DNA of 52,255 nucleotides from an uncultured Clostridia bacterium (lineage in GTDB: Bacteria > Bacillota > Clostridia > Oscillospirales > QAKW01): assembly GCA_944387895.1 (NCBI GenBank), contig CALXGQ010000027.1:1-52255 (forward strand), given 5' to 3'. A model generated the notes under the pieces. It ran no database searches. It worked only from the letters and a program-made list of their open reading frames with translations, and had not been told where the DNA came from. This document shows, piece after piece, positions 42,474 through 52,085 of the stretch; the first letter of the stretch is position 1, and every line of letters starts with the position of its first letter. Both the position numbers and the translations under genes were made by a program.

Positions 42474-42947
42474 ATGTTGAAGATACCACGTAAAATGTCG
42501 GTGGGATTATCCCTGACGCTGGCGGTGGTTTTTATGGTGGCGCTGTTGTTTGGCGCGGCGGTCATGCCGGGGCTAGCGGATATGCTGATCGATACCAGAA
42601 ATGCCATGGACGCCGCGCGGCAGATCGCGGAGAAGGACCGGATCTCCATTCTGATCCTGGCCTACGCCGTTCTGGCGGTAGGCGCATTGGCAGACGCCAT
42701 GCTGTTTTTTCTGCTGCTCCGGGTGCGCGGCGGGCTGGTATTTTCCGCGCGCAGCGTCGCGCTGATCCGCGGCGTTTCCTGGTGCGCGATTGTGCTGGGG
42801 TGCCTTTTCGCCGTTTTGGGGCTCTACTTCCGGATGGCGCTGATCGTGGCTTTTGCCGGAATCTTTTTAGGCCTTTGCGTCCGCGTAGTCAAAAACGTGA
42901 TTGAAGAGGCGGTAGCCATTAAATCCGAGCACGATCTGACGGTGTGA
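42474..42947 (+). CDS. DUF2975 family membrane protein
   Basis: 157 residues with four transmembrane helices (about 12-34, 58-80, 96-116 and 119-136), the DUF2975 pattern. In Firmicutes these proteins are typically encoded with a small XRE regulator, as here, where the regulator follows after 10 bp. Function unknown. The gene may start at either of two adjacent ATGs (42471 or 42474) behind GGGGAGAGG; I took the second for spacing. Confidence 0.8.
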   Translation: MLKIPRKMSVGLSLTLAVVFMVALLFGAAVMPGLADMLIDTRNAMDAARQIAEKDRISILILAYAVLAVGALADAMLFFLLLRVRGGLVFSARSVALIRGVSWCAIVLGCLFAVLGLYFRMALIVAFAGIFLGLCVRVVKNVIEEAVAIKSEHDLTV

Positions 42948-42957
42948 GGGGTGCGCC

Positions 42958-43167
42958 ATGATACGAATCAATCTGGACGTGATGATGGCAAAACGGAAGA
43001 TCTCGCTGAACGCGCTTTCGGCGCAGGTGGGGATCACGATTGCCAATCTGTCGATTTTAAAAAACAATAAAGCTAAGGCCATCCGGTTTTCCACGCTCGA
43101 CGCCATCTGCAAGGCGCTGGATTGCCGCGTGGAGGATATCATCGAATATCTTCCGGATGACCGGTAA
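42958..43167 (+). CDS. XRE family transcriptional regulator
   Basis: A 69-residue Cro/CI-type helix-turn-helix protein consisting of little more than the DNA-binding domain (I-S-L-N-A-L-S-A-Q-V-G-I-T, then L-D-A-I-C-K-A-L-D-C and V-E-D-I-I-E-Y), of the YozG-like kind. It starts at ATG 42958 behind GAGGGG and probably autoregulates the cassette. The next gene begins 13 bp further on. Confidence 0.9.
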   Translation: MIRINLDVMMAKRKISLNALSAQVGITIANLSILKNNKAKAIRFSTLDAICKALDCRVEDIIEYLPDDR

Positions 43168-43180
43168 AGGAGGAAATACC

Positions 43181-44809
43181 ATGACGCAGAATCCATTTTC
43201 AGATCAGAGCGGTGTTTATCCGCGCTATGACCCCCAAACAGGAAAGCCGCTCTATCCCGGATGGGCCGGGAGGGAGCCCGAGGCCTTTTCGCCGGGGGAT
43301 ACCGTCTTTGGCTGGCTGATGCTGCTTGCGGGCTATGCCTATTGGCGCGTCTTCCCGGTCACGTCCCATCCCTTTGGGGGATTTCTTCTGATCCTTGCTC
43401 TTTTTATCGCGGCGGCCGCGGCGCTCAGGCGGCGCGGAGCAGGCTTTGGCCTGATGCCCTGCCTGATGGCGGGAACGGCGCTTTTGCTCAGTCCGGCGCT
43501 GTTTCTTTCCGCCAACGCCCTGTTCCATTTTCTGGTTTATTCCTATGGGATCGCCGTTTGGTGCTATTTTGTCTATGCTTCCTGTGGGAATGCGCTGGAA
43601 GGGGGATTTTCTTCTCTTTTACCGATGGATTTTATCAAAGCGATTCTGGTGCAGCCTTTTGCTTCCTTTGAAAAGCTTGTTTCCGCTCTCTTTGGCAGCA
43701 GAGGGAGGAAGCAGTCCCGGCTGGTCTGGAAGCTTTTGATCGGGCTGCTGATTGCCGTTGTTCCGGCGGCGCTGATCCTGGCGCTGCTTTCCTATGACCG
43801 GGAGTTTGTGGCGCTTTTCCGGCGGATCTTTTCCTTTGACTGGCAGAGCCTGTTTTCTCATCTTGGCAGCCTGATTTTTGGGATTCCGGTCGGAATGTAT
43901 TTTTACGGCGCGTATTTTTCCGCAACCCGCCATAAGCTTGCCGATACCTTCACGGCGCAAAGCTGCCGCGAAACCTCCTCCGCCCTTAAAAAGCTGCCCG
44001 CCCTGAGCGCGGTGGCTGCTGCTGTGCCGGTTCTCGTGATCTATGTGGTCTTTTTTGCTTCTCAGTGGCAGTATTATATTTCCGCTTTTTCCGGCGTTCT
44101 TCCTTCTTCCATCAGCGTTTCCGCCTATGCGCGCAGCGGTTTTTTCCAGCTCTGCGCGGTTTCGGTCATCAATTTTCTGCTAATCATTGCGATGCAGCTG
44201 TTCGTCAGTCGCAGGGCGGGGAAAACGGCGCCGGTGACGCGGGTTCTTTCGGTGGTGTTCTCGGTTGTTACGCTGGTGCTGATCGCCACGGCCATGGCGA
44301 AGCTTTATCTCTATATCGAGAGATTCGGCCTGACGCCGAAGCGGGTTTATGCCGGATGGTTCATGCTGATTCTGGCGGTCTTATTTCTGCTGATCATCTT
44401 GAAGCAGATGATCCGGCGGCTGCGGCTGATCCCGGTTTCCGTTGTGGTGTGCGTGGTTCTTTTTGCGGCGCTTTCCCTCTCCGGCAGCGATCGTCTGATT
44501 GCCACCTACAATATCGACCGGTATCTGGACGGAACGCTGGAATCGGTGGACGTAGAAGCGATGGAGGATTTGGGCGACGCGGCGGTTCCCGCGATGGTGC
44601 GGCTGGCTCAGACGCTGGATCGGCGCAATGGAACCGATATCAACGCTTTTCTGGCAGATCCCTATGATGACGATACGCTGTATACAGAGGTAGGATGGTA
44701 TCTTCTGGGCGCGGCGGAACGGGAGCCCCATACCCTTTTCAATTTTACGGTTCCCCGGCTCCGCGCCGAAAACGCTCTGGAGCAGTTATCCTATTTTAAC
44801 GGGCAATAA
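43181..44809 (+). CDS. DUF4173/DUF4153-type polytopic membrane protein
   Basis: 542 residues: a soluble N-terminus of about 35 residues (proline and aspartate rich), then about a dozen transmembrane helices, and a C-terminal extracellular or cytoplasmic domain (about 445-542) with S-D-R-L-I-A-T-Y-N-I-D-R-Y, which is typical of this family. The function is unknown. ATG 43181 follows AAAGGAGG. It is the third gene of the promoter-DUF2975-XRE-DUF4173 unit, ending at a strong terminator. Confidence 0.8.
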   Translation: MTQNPFSDQSGVYPRYDPQTGKPLYPGWAGREPEAFSPGDTVFGWLMLLAGYAYWRVFPVTSHPFGGFLLILALFIAAAAALRRRGAGFGLMPCLMAGTALLLSPALFLSANALFHFLVYSYGIAVWCYFVYASCGNALEGGFSSLLPMDFIKAILVQPFASFEKLVSALFGSRGRKQSRLVWKLLIGLLIAVVPAALILALLSYDREFVALFRRIFSFDWQSLFSHLGSLIFGIPVGMYFYGAYFSATRHKLADTFTAQSCRETSSALKKLPALSAVAAAVPVLVIYVVFFASQWQYYISAFSGVLPSSISVSAYARSGFFQLCAVSVINFLLIIAMQLFVSRRAGKTAPVTRVLSVVFSVVTLVLIATAMAKLYLYIERFGLTPKRVYAGWFMLILAVLFLLIILKQMIRRLRLIPVSVVVCVVLFAALSLSGSDRLIATYNIDRYLDGTLESVDVEAMEDLGDAAVPAMVRLAQTLDRRNGTDINAFLADPYDDDTLYTEVGWYLLGAAEREPHTLFNFTVPRLRAENALEQLSYFNGQ

Positions 44810-44836
44810 AAGCACCCTCTTGCGGGGGCAAACATG

Positions 44837-44869
44837 AAAAGGCGCGGCTCAAAGAGCCGCGCCTTTTTT
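44837..44869. terminator. Bidirectional terminator
   Basis: A 13-bp stem (44838-44850 with 44854-44866) with loop AAA and A4/T6 flanks, between convergent genes. Confidence 0.85.
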
Positions 44870-44879
44870 GGCGGCAGAT

Positions 44880-46223
44880 TCATCGGCGCTCCGGCGGCGC
44901 CTCCCCCCTGAGCGGGAGGCGCTTGCGGCAGAGAAGGAAAAGAGCGGCGCCTGCGATGGCCACGATCAGCTCTGTTGCCGGAAAGGCGCACCAGACCCCG
45001 GCCGTTCCCCAGATCCCGGACAAAAGATAAGCCATGGGAATGATGAGGAAAAAGCCGCGCAGCAGGGAGATGGCGTGGGCCGGCGGCGCAAAATCCGTGG
45101 AGGTGAAGTAGGCGGACAGGATCACATTGAACCCGACAAAGGGACAGGCGGTAAAATACAGCTTCAGACCCTGCACGGCAATGGTTTGCAGAAGGGGGTC
45201 CTTTTCGCTGTTGAAAAGCGCGGCGATCGGATGGGCATAGCGGAACACGAGGATGAAAATCACCGCCGAGAGGAGGGCGGCGGAGCAAAGGGCGTATCGC
45301 AGGATCTTTGCGATGGCGCCGGGTTTGTTCATGCCGTAGTTTCTGCTGATGATGGGCTGGATTCCCTGGGCGACGCCGGTATAGACGGCAACAACGACCA
45401 GCGAAAGATTGGCGACGATTCCGTAGGCCGCCACGCCGGTATTGCCCAGCAGGGAAAGAAGGATGCCGTTGAAGACGAATATCACGATACCGGAGGAAAC
45501 CTCCGTAATGAGGGAGGGGGCGCCGATGGAGAAAAAGCCGGCGAGCAGCCGGCCGCTGAGGCCGCAGCCTGCAAGCCGGAACCCGTTTTTCTTCCGGATA
45601 AAATGGACAGAGAGGATGAGCATACTGATGATCGGGGCGAGCCCGGTTGCGAAAACCGCGCCGAAAATGCCCATATTGCAGGGAAAGATAAAGAGATAAT
45701 CCAGCAGAATATTGGAAAGGCTTCCGCTGATCATCGCCGCCATGGAAAGCTGGGGCGCGCCGTCGTTGCGCACAAAGCAAAGCAGGAGATTGTTTGCCAG
45801 AAAGGCAGGGGAGAAGAGAAGGATCACCTTCAGGTAGGTTCGGGTCATGGAAAAGACCGTTTCATCGGCGCCCAGAAGGGCGGTGAGGGCGTCGGCGGCA
45901 AACAGCCCGGCCGCAATAAAGATCCCGGCGAAAAAGGCCGCGGCATAAACGGCGTTGGTAAAAACCCTGTTGCCTTCTTTCGGGTTTTTTCGGCCTTTTT
46001 GAATGGCGTACCGGGTCGCCGCGCCCATCCCGATCATCAGGCCGCTTCCGTGGATGAGGCTGTAAACCGGGATGGCCAGATTCAGGGCGGTCAGCCCCCC
46101 GGAGCCCAGCCCGGCGGCGATGAAAAAGGTATCTGCCAGAATATAGCAGGAAAGCCCGATCATCCCCAGCACGTTCATGCTGGTATATTTCAGGAACTCT
46201 TTCAGACAATCATTTTTCCCCAT
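44880..46223 (-). CDS. MATE family multidrug efflux transporter
   Basis: A 447-residue Na+ or H+ driven exporter with twelve transmembrane helices in two homologous halves, closest in pattern to the MepA/DinF-like Firmicutes group. Typical are D-T-F-F-I-A-A-G-L-G in helix 1 and the repeated G-A-P-S-L-I-T-E-V-S-S-G. Substrates are unknown (cationic drugs, bile salts or dyes in relatives). ATG 46223 follows AGGAGGCGCTT. A leader of about 120 nt containing an intrinsic terminator precedes it, which suggests induction by antitermination. Confidence 0.9.
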   Translation of the reverse strand: MGKNDCLKEFLKYTSMNVLGMIGLSCYILADTFFIAAGLGSGGLTALNLAIPVYSLIHGSGLMIGMGAATRYAIQKGRKNPKEGNRVFTNAVYAAAFFAGIFIAAGLFAADALTALLGADETVFSMTRTYLKVILLFSPAFLANNLLLCFVRNDGAPQLSMAAMISGSLSNILLDYLFIFPCNMGIFGAVFATGLAPIISMLILSVHFIRKKNGFRLAGCGLSGRLLAGFFSIGAPSLITEVSSGIVIFVFNGILLSLLGNTGVAAYGIVANLSLVVVAVYTGVAQGIQPIISRNYGMNKPGAIAKILRYALCSAALLSAVIFILVFRYAHPIAALFNSEKDPLLQTIAVQGLKLYFTACPFVGFNVILSAYFTSTDFAPPAHAISLLRGFFLIIPMAYLLSGIWGTAGVWCAFPATELIVAIAGAALFLLCRKRLPLRGEAPPERR

Positions 46224-46257
46224 AAGCGCCTCCTGCCATCAGAAAAATTGTGCCGCA

Positions 46258-46317
46258 AAAGAAAAAACGCTTATTTTTTCCTCCTTCAATGGCCTAACGG
46301 AGAGAAAATAAGCGTTT
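46258..46317 (-). promoter_or_regulatory. Leader terminator (putative attenuator) of the MATE gene
   Basis: Within the 5-prime leader a 13-bp stem (46317-46305 with 46277-46265) is followed on the minus strand by TTTCTTTT, an intrinsic terminator before the gene. The loop contains a GGAGG ribosome-binding-like site. An in-frame open stretch through the hairpin reads V-N-A-Y-F-L-S-V-R-P-L-K-E-E-K-I and stops just before the gene, but has no clear start codon in the transcript. Such layouts are known for antibiotic-induced resistance genes. Confidence 0.6.
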
Positions 46318-46345
46318 ACCCGGCGGTAAGAATATTTGCTTTGCA

Positions 46346-46374
46346 AGTATAGCATCCGCAGGGAAAAATGTCAA
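46346..46374 (-). promoter_or_regulatory. Consensus promoter of the MATE gene
   Basis: TTGACA (46369-46374) and TATACT (46346-46351) with a 17-bp spacer on the minus strand. Confidence 0.8.
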
Positions 46375-46380
46375 GCCCCT

Positions 46381-46407
46381 AAAACGGCTTTTCGTTGCGG
46401 AAAGCCG
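46381..46407 (-). terminator. Terminator of the spoIIA operon
   Basis: Stem CGGCTTT/AAAGCCG (7 bp) followed by TTTT on the minus strand, directly behind the sigF stop codon. Confidence 0.65.
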
Positions 46408-47076
46408 CTATGAAGGCTTGTCCTCTGCCCGGTACTGATCCCGCAGCCGCGCCAGGATCTTCTTTTCCAGCCGTGAAACCGAAACCTGCGAGATGCCCAG
46501 CTCCCGGGCGGCGGCGGCCTGCGTCTGCTCCATGAAAAAGCGCAGCACGATCAGCCGCCGTTCCAGCGGAGGAAGGGATCCGAGGATCTCCTGCGCCAGA
46601 ACCCGATCCAACGCTTTCTCCTCCGGCGAGCCGACGCTGGGAACCGCGCCGCCTTCTTCCGGCGGCAGATCCAGAGAAACCGTCGGCTGGGTCGCCTCGG
46701 TGGCGGCGAGGATCGCTTCCGGATCCAGCCCGGTTTCCGCGGCCAGCTCGGAAAGGCGCGGCTCCCGCCCCAGGCGCTGAACCAGTACCCGGCTGGCTTT
46801 ATCGATCTTCAGCTTGTCCTCTTTATATTTTCTGGAAACCTTGACGCTGCCGTTATCGCGCAGGTAGGTTTTGATCTCTCCGATGATCTTGGTGACAGCA
46901 TAGGTGGAAAACTGCACCTGTTTGCTTTCGTCGAAGTCCCGGGCGGCCTTGATCAGGCCGATGGAACCGATCTGGATCAGATCATCATCTTCCACGCCAA
47001 ATCCCCGATATCTTTTTACCGCCATGCGTACAAGACCCAGATTATCCTCTACCAGACGGTTTTTCAGCAGGGGCAT
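46408..47076 (-). CDS. sigF: Sporulation sigma factor SigF
   Basis: The first forespore-specific sigma factor, held inactive by SpoIIAB until septation. 222 residues of the SigF/SigB/SigG type: region 2 with D-D-L-I-Q-I-G-S-I-G-L-I-K-A-A-R-D-F-D and F-S-T-Y-A-V-T-K-I-I-G-E-I, region 3 from about 100, and region 4 with L-P-P-L-E-R-R-L-I-V-L-R-F-F, then Q-T-Q-A-A-A-A-R-E-L-G-I-S-Q-V-S-V-S-R-L-E-K. Its ATG shares a base with the spoIIAB stop (TAATG), confirming the operon. The neighbouring anti-sigma genes rule out SigG. Confidence 0.95.
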   Translation of the reverse strand: MPLLKNRLVEDNLGLVRMAVKRYRGFGVEDDDLIQIGSIGLIKAARDFDESKQVQFSTYAVTKIIGEIKTYLRDNGSVKVSRKYKEDKLKIDKASRVLVQRLGREPRLSELAAETGLDPEAILAATEATQPTVSLDLPPEEGGAVPSVGSPEEKALDRVLAQEILGSLPPLERRLIVLRFFMEQTQAAAARELGISQVSVSRLEKKILARLRDQYRAEDKPS

Positions 47077-47510
47077 TATTGCCTGGACTGTATGTATTTG
47101 GTGAAGGTAACGGTTGTTCCAATCCCCGGTTTGGATTTTACCTGAACCTTGTCCATAAAGGTTTCCATGATGGTGAACCCCATGCCGCTGCGCTCCGATT
47201 CATCTCCGGTGGTGAAGAGCGGCTCCATGGCGCGGCGGATATTTTCGATGCCCCGGCCGCGATCCTGCACGGAAAGAATCAGCTTGCCGTTTTCATAGAG
47301 CCGCCCCCGGATGGTGATGATGCCGAGGGTGTCGCCGTAGCCGTGGACGATACAGTTCGTTACCGCTTCGCTGACCGCTGTTTTGATCTCGCTGATTTCC
47401 TCGACCGTCGGATCCAGCTGCGATGCAAAGGCCGCCACCGCTACCCGCGCGAAGCCTTCGTTTGCGGACCGGGACAGAAATGCCAGCCGAACGCTGTTGA
47501 TTGCTTTCAT
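47076..47510 (-). CDS. spoIIAB: Anti-sigma F factor and kinase SpoIIAB
   Basis: 144-residue GHKL-fold serine kinase that binds SigF and phosphorylates SpoIIAA. Bergerat-fold motifs: N box E-A-V-T-N-C-I-V-H-G, G1 box D-R-G-R-G-I, and G2 region S-G-M-G-F-T-I-M-E. The start ATG 47510 overlaps the spoIIAA stop by 4 nt (ATGA), and its stop overlaps sigF. Length and gene order match the Bacillus spoIIA operon. Confidence 0.95.
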   Translation of the reverse strand: MKAINSVRLAFLSRSANEGFARVAVAAFASQLDPTVEEISEIKTAVSEAVTNCIVHGYGDTLGIITIRGRLYENGKLILSVQDRGRGIENIRRAMEPLFTTGDESERSGMGFTIMETFMDKVQVKSKPGIGTTVTFTKYIQSRQ

Positions 47511-47824
47511 ATTTTATCCTCCTTGATGGTGACATAGCGTGAAATCTCCGCCATCTCAAATACTTTTTTTGCAGCGCCGCATACATGACGTAATTCCACG
47601 CTGCCGTCGATGCTGTTCATGAGCTTGCGCCGCCCCATAACAACGGCCAGCCCGGAGCTGTCCATGAAGCTGACGCCGCCGAAGTCCAGAATCAGCAGAG
47701 AGGGGCAGAGCCGCCGGATCTTAAAGTCGATGCTCTCGGAAATCCCCCGGGCGCAATGATGGTCGATCTCGCCGCTGAGCAGAACCTCCAGCTCGTTGAA
47801 ATTTTCCTGAAACTTGATGTTCAT
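47507..47824 (-). CDS. spoIIAA: Anti-anti-sigma factor SpoIIAA
   Basis: A 105-residue STAS-domain protein. When dephosphorylated by SpoIIE it binds SpoIIAB and frees SigF. The phosphorylation region F-M-D-S-S-G-L (53-59) is intact, with S56 or S57 as the target serine. First gene of the operon; ATG 47824 follows AGGAGGTAAC. I looked for a SigH-type promoter upstream and could not find a convincing one; a palindrome with TATAAT is there instead. Confidence 0.93.
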   Translation of the reverse strand: MNIKFQENFNELEVLLSGEIDHHCARGISESIDFKIRRLCPSLLILDFGGVSFMDSSGLAVVMGRRKLMNSIDGSVELRHVCGAAKKVFEMAEISRYVTIKEDKI

Positions 47825-47845
47825 TGTTACCTCCTGAAAAGAATT

Positions 47846-47876
47846 AAGCCCTTCCGATATTATATCGGAAGGGCGT
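47846..47876 (-). terminator. Palindrome between folC and spoIIAA
   Basis: A 12-bp perfect stem (47848-47859 with 47863-47874, loop TTA) is followed on the minus strand by TTAATTCTTTT. It probably ends the valS-folC transcript; the T tract is impure. Its centre contains TATAAT on the minus strand. Confidence 0.55.
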
Positions 47877-47897
47877 TGCGGTTGTTGCTGAATTCTG

Positions 47898-49169
47898 TCA
47901 GCGAAATATTTTTTTTAGTGCGGTCGTCATGGCGCCGGTGATGTAGAGGGATCCGGCTACCAGAATCGACCCGCCGCATTTTTCCTGCGCCAGCCTTGCC
48001 GCCTCTTCATAGCCGGAGCAGGCGGCGGTATCGTCGCAGTAGAGGGAAGCGATGTTATTCAGGTCATAAGCCGTCATGGCGCGGGGAACCGGCGGCTGAA
48101 CGGTGAGAAACGCGCGAGCCCGCTCCGCCAGCTTCCGAACGGCATACTGATACGGCTTATCCTGCATCATCCCGAAAATGATCACCGGATCCCGCAGCTC
48201 CTTCATCGTGTCCATGGCGCGGAGCAGAATGTCGATGCCTTCGCGGTTGTGCCCGCCGTCGATGAAAATATACGGATCCTGATGGATACATTCCAGCCGG
48301 GAGGGAAGATAGGCCTTTTGAAGCCCCTGCTTCAGCTGGGAGGCGGTATAGGAAAGGACGCCGGTATTTTTCAAATATTCCAGCGTTTCAATCGCCGTAA
48401 TGGCATTATGAATCTGATGCTCCCCCCGCAGGGCGATGGAATAGGATTCCCCTTTATAGACAAAGCGGCTGCCGTTGACATCGGCGGCGCAGCTCTCCGG
48501 CTGCCCGCAGAGGATCAGCGGCGCGTCCAGGGCGGCGCACCGGGCGCGGATCTCGGCAAGAGCTTCTTCCGGATTGCCGCAGCATAAAACGGCCGGTCGG
48601 CCGGGCTTGATGATGCCGGCCTTTTCCCGGGCAATTTTGCCGACGGTATCGCCCAGATATGCGGTGTGATCCAGCGAGATGGAGCAGAGGACGGCGGCCA
48701 GCGGGTTTTCAACGACGTTTGTGGCGTCGAAGCGGCCGCCGAGCCCCACCTCCAGCACGGTGACGTCGCAGCTTTTGAAAAAAAGCAACCCGATGGCGGT
48801 TACGATCTCAAATTCGGTGGGACGTTCCAGCCCTTCCGCCAGAAGGGCGTCTTCCGCGTCTTTGACCCGGGCGGCGGTTTCGGCCAGCTCCTTTTCCGAG
48901 ATTATGACGCCGTTGATGGCGTAGCGCTCCCGGAAATCATAGATAAAAGGGGAGGTGAAGCACCCGGTTTTATAGCCCGCTTCCCGGAGCACGGCGGCCA
49001 GCATGGCGGCGGTGGAGCCTTTTCCATTGGTCCCCGCAACATGGAGAACCGGCATCCCCTCCTGCGGCCTGCCCAGCTTTTCCAGCAGGGGCAGAATCCG
49101 GTGCAGCCCGGGCCTTGCGCCGTGGGTTTTATGGGCGTGGATATAGCGCAGCGCCTGACTGTATGTCAT
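47898..49169 (-). CDS. folC: Folylpolyglutamate synthase/dihydrofolate synthase
   Basis: Adds glutamate to dihydropteroate and to folates, a Mur-ligase relative. 423 residues. The ATP loop is H-V-A-G46-T-N-G-K-G-S-T and further Mur-type segments are S-L-D-H-T, the lysine region (E-K-A-G-I-I-K) and D-G-G-H-N-R-E-G. Its start overlaps the valS stop by 4 nt; the two are co-transcribed, which is the usual Firmicutes arrangement. Confidence 0.95.
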   Translation of the reverse strand: MTYSQALRYIHAHKTHGARPGLHRILPLLEKLGRPQEGMPVLHVAGTNGKGSTAAMLAAVLREAGYKTGCFTSPFIYDFRERYAINGVIISEKELAETAARVKDAEDALLAEGLERPTEFEIVTAIGLLFFKSCDVTVLEVGLGGRFDATNVVENPLAAVLCSISLDHTAYLGDTVGKIAREKAGIIKPGRPAVLCCGNPEEALAEIRARCAALDAPLILCGQPESCAADVNGSRFVYKGESYSIALRGEHQIHNAITAIETLEYLKNTGVLSYTASQLKQGLQKAYLPSRLECIHQDPYIFIDGGHNREGIDILLRAMDTMKELRDPVIIFGMMQDKPYQYAVRKLAERARAFLTVQPPVPRAMTAYDLNNIASLYCDDTAACSGYEEAARLAQEKCGGSILVAGSLYITGAMTTALKKIFR

Positions 49170-51787
49170 CGTCTGCCTTCCATTTTCTCGATGCTCGCCG
49201 TCAGCTCCGCGATCAGAGCAAGAAATTTTTCTTTCTTGGCGTTTTCAGCCTCCACCAGCGCGGCGGGCGCCTTGGAGATGAAGCCCTGATTCTTCAGCTT
49301 GCCTTCAACGCGCGCCAGCTCGCCCCGGGCCTTTTCCAGCTCCTTATTCAGCCGGCGCAGCTCGCTTTCAAGATCGATCAGCTCGGCGAAGGGGATATAG
49401 AGGCTGGCGCCGTCGCATACCAGCTGTACCGTTCCCTCCGGGATTTTGCTGTTGATCAGAACCTGCTCGGCGCCGGCCAGCTTCTGATAAAAGAGCGCCG
49501 CGCCTTCAAACCATTCCGGATGGGCGGTTTCAATATAGAGCGAGGCCTTTCTGGAATGGGGAACATTCATTTCCGCACGCCGGTTCCGAATGGCTTTGAT
49601 GGTTTCCATGACGTGCTCCATGCGCCCGGCGCTCTCGGAGAAGCGGAGGGCGGGATCATAGACCGGGAACCGGGCGGTTACGCAGGCTTCCTCCGCCGTG
49701 GGCAGAGCCTGCCAGATCTCCTCGGTGATAAAGGGCATGAAGGGATGCAGCATCTTCAGCGCGCCGGAAAAAACGAAAAGAAGCACCCGTTGCGCCATGG
49801 CGCTTTCTTCTCCGCCGGCATAAAGGCGGGGCTTGACCAGCTCGATATACCAATCGCAGAAGAGATCCCAGATAAAATCGTATACCTTTTGCAGCGCCAG
49901 ACCGATTTCAAATTTATCCAGATTCTCCGTCACGTCGCGCACAACGTCGTTGTAGCGGGTGAGGATCCATTCGTCCTCCGGCCGCAGCCCGGCGGTGGAG
50001 AAGGAAAGATCTTCCTCCTTCAGATTCATCAGGATGAAGCGGGCGGCGTTCCAGACCTTATTGGCAAAATTACGGGAGGATTCCACCCGCTCGGGATAGT
50101 ACCGCATATCGTTGCCGGGCGCGTTCCCCGTGGCAAGGGTGAAGCGCAGGGCGTCGGCTCCGTATTCCCGGATGACCTCCAGAGGATCGATGCCGTTGCC
50201 GAGGGATTTGCTCATCTTTCTTCCCTGGCTGTCCCGCACAAGGCCGTGGATCAGAACATGGCTGAAGGGCACCTGCCCCATCTGCTCCAGACCGGAGAAG
50301 ATCATCCGGGCGACCCAGAAGAAGATGATGTCGTAGCCGGTAACAAGGACGCTGGTGGGATAATAATAGCGCAGCTCCGGCGTATCTTCGGGCCAGCCCA
50401 GGGTGGAGAAGGGCCAGAGCGCGGAGGAGAACCAGGTGTCCAGAACGTCTTCCTCCTGCCGCATGGCCGCTCCGCATTTGGGGCAGGTATGAACCTCCTC
50501 TTTTGCGATGACCATCTCTCCGCAGGCGTCGCAGTAGTAGGCGGGGATCCGGTGCCCCCACCAGAGCTGGCGGGAAATGCACCAGTCGTGGACGTTTTCC
50601 ATCCAGTTGAGATAGGTTTTGCTGAAGCGGTCGGGAACAAAGCGGGTTTCACCCTCCCGGACGGCCCGGATGGCCTTTTCGGCCAGCGGCTTCATCCGGA
50701 CGAACCACTGGCTGGAGGCCATGGGCTCAACGGTGCAGCCGCAGCGGTAGCAGGCGCCTACGTTATGGGTATGCTCCTCAACGCGCACCAGATACCCCCC
50801 TTCCTCCAGATCCCGAACGATCTGTCTGCGGGCCTCATAGCGATCCAGTCCTTCGTATTTTCCGCCGTTGGCGTTGATGACTGCGTTTCCGTCCATGATC
50901 AGGATCTCTTCCAGCTGATGCCGTTTTCCCACCTCGAAATCGTTGGGGTCGTGGCAGGGGGTGATTTTAACGCAGCCGGTGCCGAAATCCTGATCGACAT
51001 ATTCATCGGCGACCACGGGAATCTCGCGGCCGACCAGAGGGAGGATCAGCGTTTTGCCTACCAGATGGGCATACCGGGCGTCGTCGGGATGCACGGCGAC
51101 CGCGGTATCGCCCAGCATCGTTTCCGGCCGGGTGGTGGCGATGGTAACAAATTCGTCGCTGTTCTTCACCGGGTAGCGGATATGCCAGAAATGGCCGGGC
51201 TGCTCTTCGTAGACGACCTCGGCGTCGGAAAGGGCGGTGGTGCATTGGGGGCACCAGTTGATGATGCGGTTTCCTTTATAGATCAGCCCCTTTTCATAGA
51301 GGTTGACAAAAACCTCCTTGACCGCCTTGGAGCAGCCTTCGTCCATTGTGAAGCGCTCCCGCTCCCAGTCGCAGGAGGAACCGAGCTTTTTCAGCTGGTT
51401 GATGATGCGGTCGCCATACGTTTTTTTCCAGTCCCAAACGCGCTCCAGAAATTTTTCACGTCCCAGATCATAGCGCGTCAGCCCCTCCTCTTTCCGAAGC
51501 ACCTCCTCCACCTTGATCTGCGTGGCGATCCCGGCGTGATCGGTGCCGGGGATCCAGAGGGCGTTGAAGCCCTGCATCCGCTTGTAGCGGATCAGAATGT
51601 CCTGCAGGGTTTCATCCAGGGCATGACCCATATGGAGCTGCCCGGTGACGTTCGGCGGGGGGATCACGATGGTAAAGGGCTTGCGGCTGTCGTCCGGCTC
51701 GGAATGAAAATAGCGGCCCTTTTGCCAAAAGTCATAGATACGATCCTCAAATTCCTGGGGATTATATACCTTTTCCAGTTCTTTCAT
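49166..51787 (-). CDS. valS: Valyl-tRNA synthetase
   Basis: Charges tRNA-Val. An 873-residue class Ia enzyme. The HIGH-type motif is H52-M-G-H55 after P-P-P-N-V-T-G-Q-L, and the K524-M-S-K-S528 motif is intact. The inserted editing (CP1) domain carries two zinc-binding C-x2-C groups (Y-Y-C-D-A-C-G, C-P-K-C-G). The C-terminal 70 residues form the valine-enzyme coiled coil. ATG 51787 has GGAG 7 nt upstream; a GTG just before it is less likely. Controlled by the T-box leader. Confidence 0.96.
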   Translation of the reverse strand: MKELEKVYNPQEFEDRIYDFWQKGRYFHSEPDDSRKPFTIVIPPPNVTGQLHMGHALDETLQDILIRYKRMQGFNALWIPGTDHAGIATQIKVEEVLRKEEGLTRYDLGREKFLERVWDWKKTYGDRIINQLKKLGSSCDWERERFTMDEGCSKAVKEVFVNLYEKGLIYKGNRIINWCPQCTTALSDAEVVYEEQPGHFWHIRYPVKNSDEFVTIATTRPETMLGDTAVAVHPDDARYAHLVGKTLILPLVGREIPVVADEYVDQDFGTGCVKITPCHDPNDFEVGKRHQLEEILIMDGNAVINANGGKYEGLDRYEARRQIVRDLEEGGYLVRVEEHTHNVGACYRCGCTVEPMASSQWFVRMKPLAEKAIRAVREGETRFVPDRFSKTYLNWMENVHDWCISRQLWWGHRIPAYYCDACGEMVIAKEEVHTCPKCGAAMRQEEDVLDTWFSSALWPFSTLGWPEDTPELRYYYPTSVLVTGYDIIFFWVARMIFSGLEQMGQVPFSHVLIHGLVRDSQGRKMSKSLGNGIDPLEVIREYGADALRFTLATGNAPGNDMRYYPERVESSRNFANKVWNAARFILMNLKEEDLSFSTAGLRPEDEWILTRYNDVVRDVTENLDKFEIGLALQKVYDFIWDLFCDWYIELVKPRLYAGGEESAMAQRVLLFVFSGALKMLHPFMPFITEEIWQALPTAEEACVTARFPVYDPALRFSESAGRMEHVMETIKAIRNRRAEMNVPHSRKASLYIETAHPEWFEGAALFYQKLAGAEQVLINSKIPEGTVQLVCDGASLYIPFAELIDLESELRRLNKELEKARGELARVEGKLKNQGFISKAPAALVEAENAKKEKFLALIAELTASIEKMEGRR

Positions 51788-51799
51788 CACACTTCTCCT

Positions 51800-52079
51800 T
51801 AAAAATAAAATAGACCCGCCTCAAAGAAAGGTTCTTTGAGACGAGTCTTGAACGACGTTTCAATACCCGCGGTACCACTCAAATTGCGCGTAGCCGCGCC
51901 CCTCAGGCGTGGAAAGCCTTTTACCTTTACGCAGTAATCACGGGAAGCTTCTACTGAGGGCAAAACCCTGTTCTTTCTTCCAGCTCGGAAGCGACGCCTG
52001 CAGGGATCCGCAGAACGGCTTGCACCAACCGCCGCTTCTCTGGCTTTGCATCTCCTGCATCCTCTTCGTCTACGCTTTG
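51800..52079 (-). promoter_or_regulatory. T-box riboswitch of the valS operon
   Basis: A leader of about 280 nt on the minus strand. The T-box core UGGUACCGCGG is at 51867-51877, followed by a terminator (51812-51848, 15-bp stem with a U-rich tail). In stem I, at 51993-51995, GUC sits in a plausible specifier position, a valine codon, consistent with the gene. Uncharged tRNA-Val would stabilise the antiterminator and allow valS-folC transcription. Confidence 0.9.
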
Positions 52080-52085
52080 GAATTG

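Noticed and set aside
49115..51802. 895-codon rightward frame opposite valS
   Set aside because: Shadow of the valS codons, which run the other way and carry all catalytic motifs.
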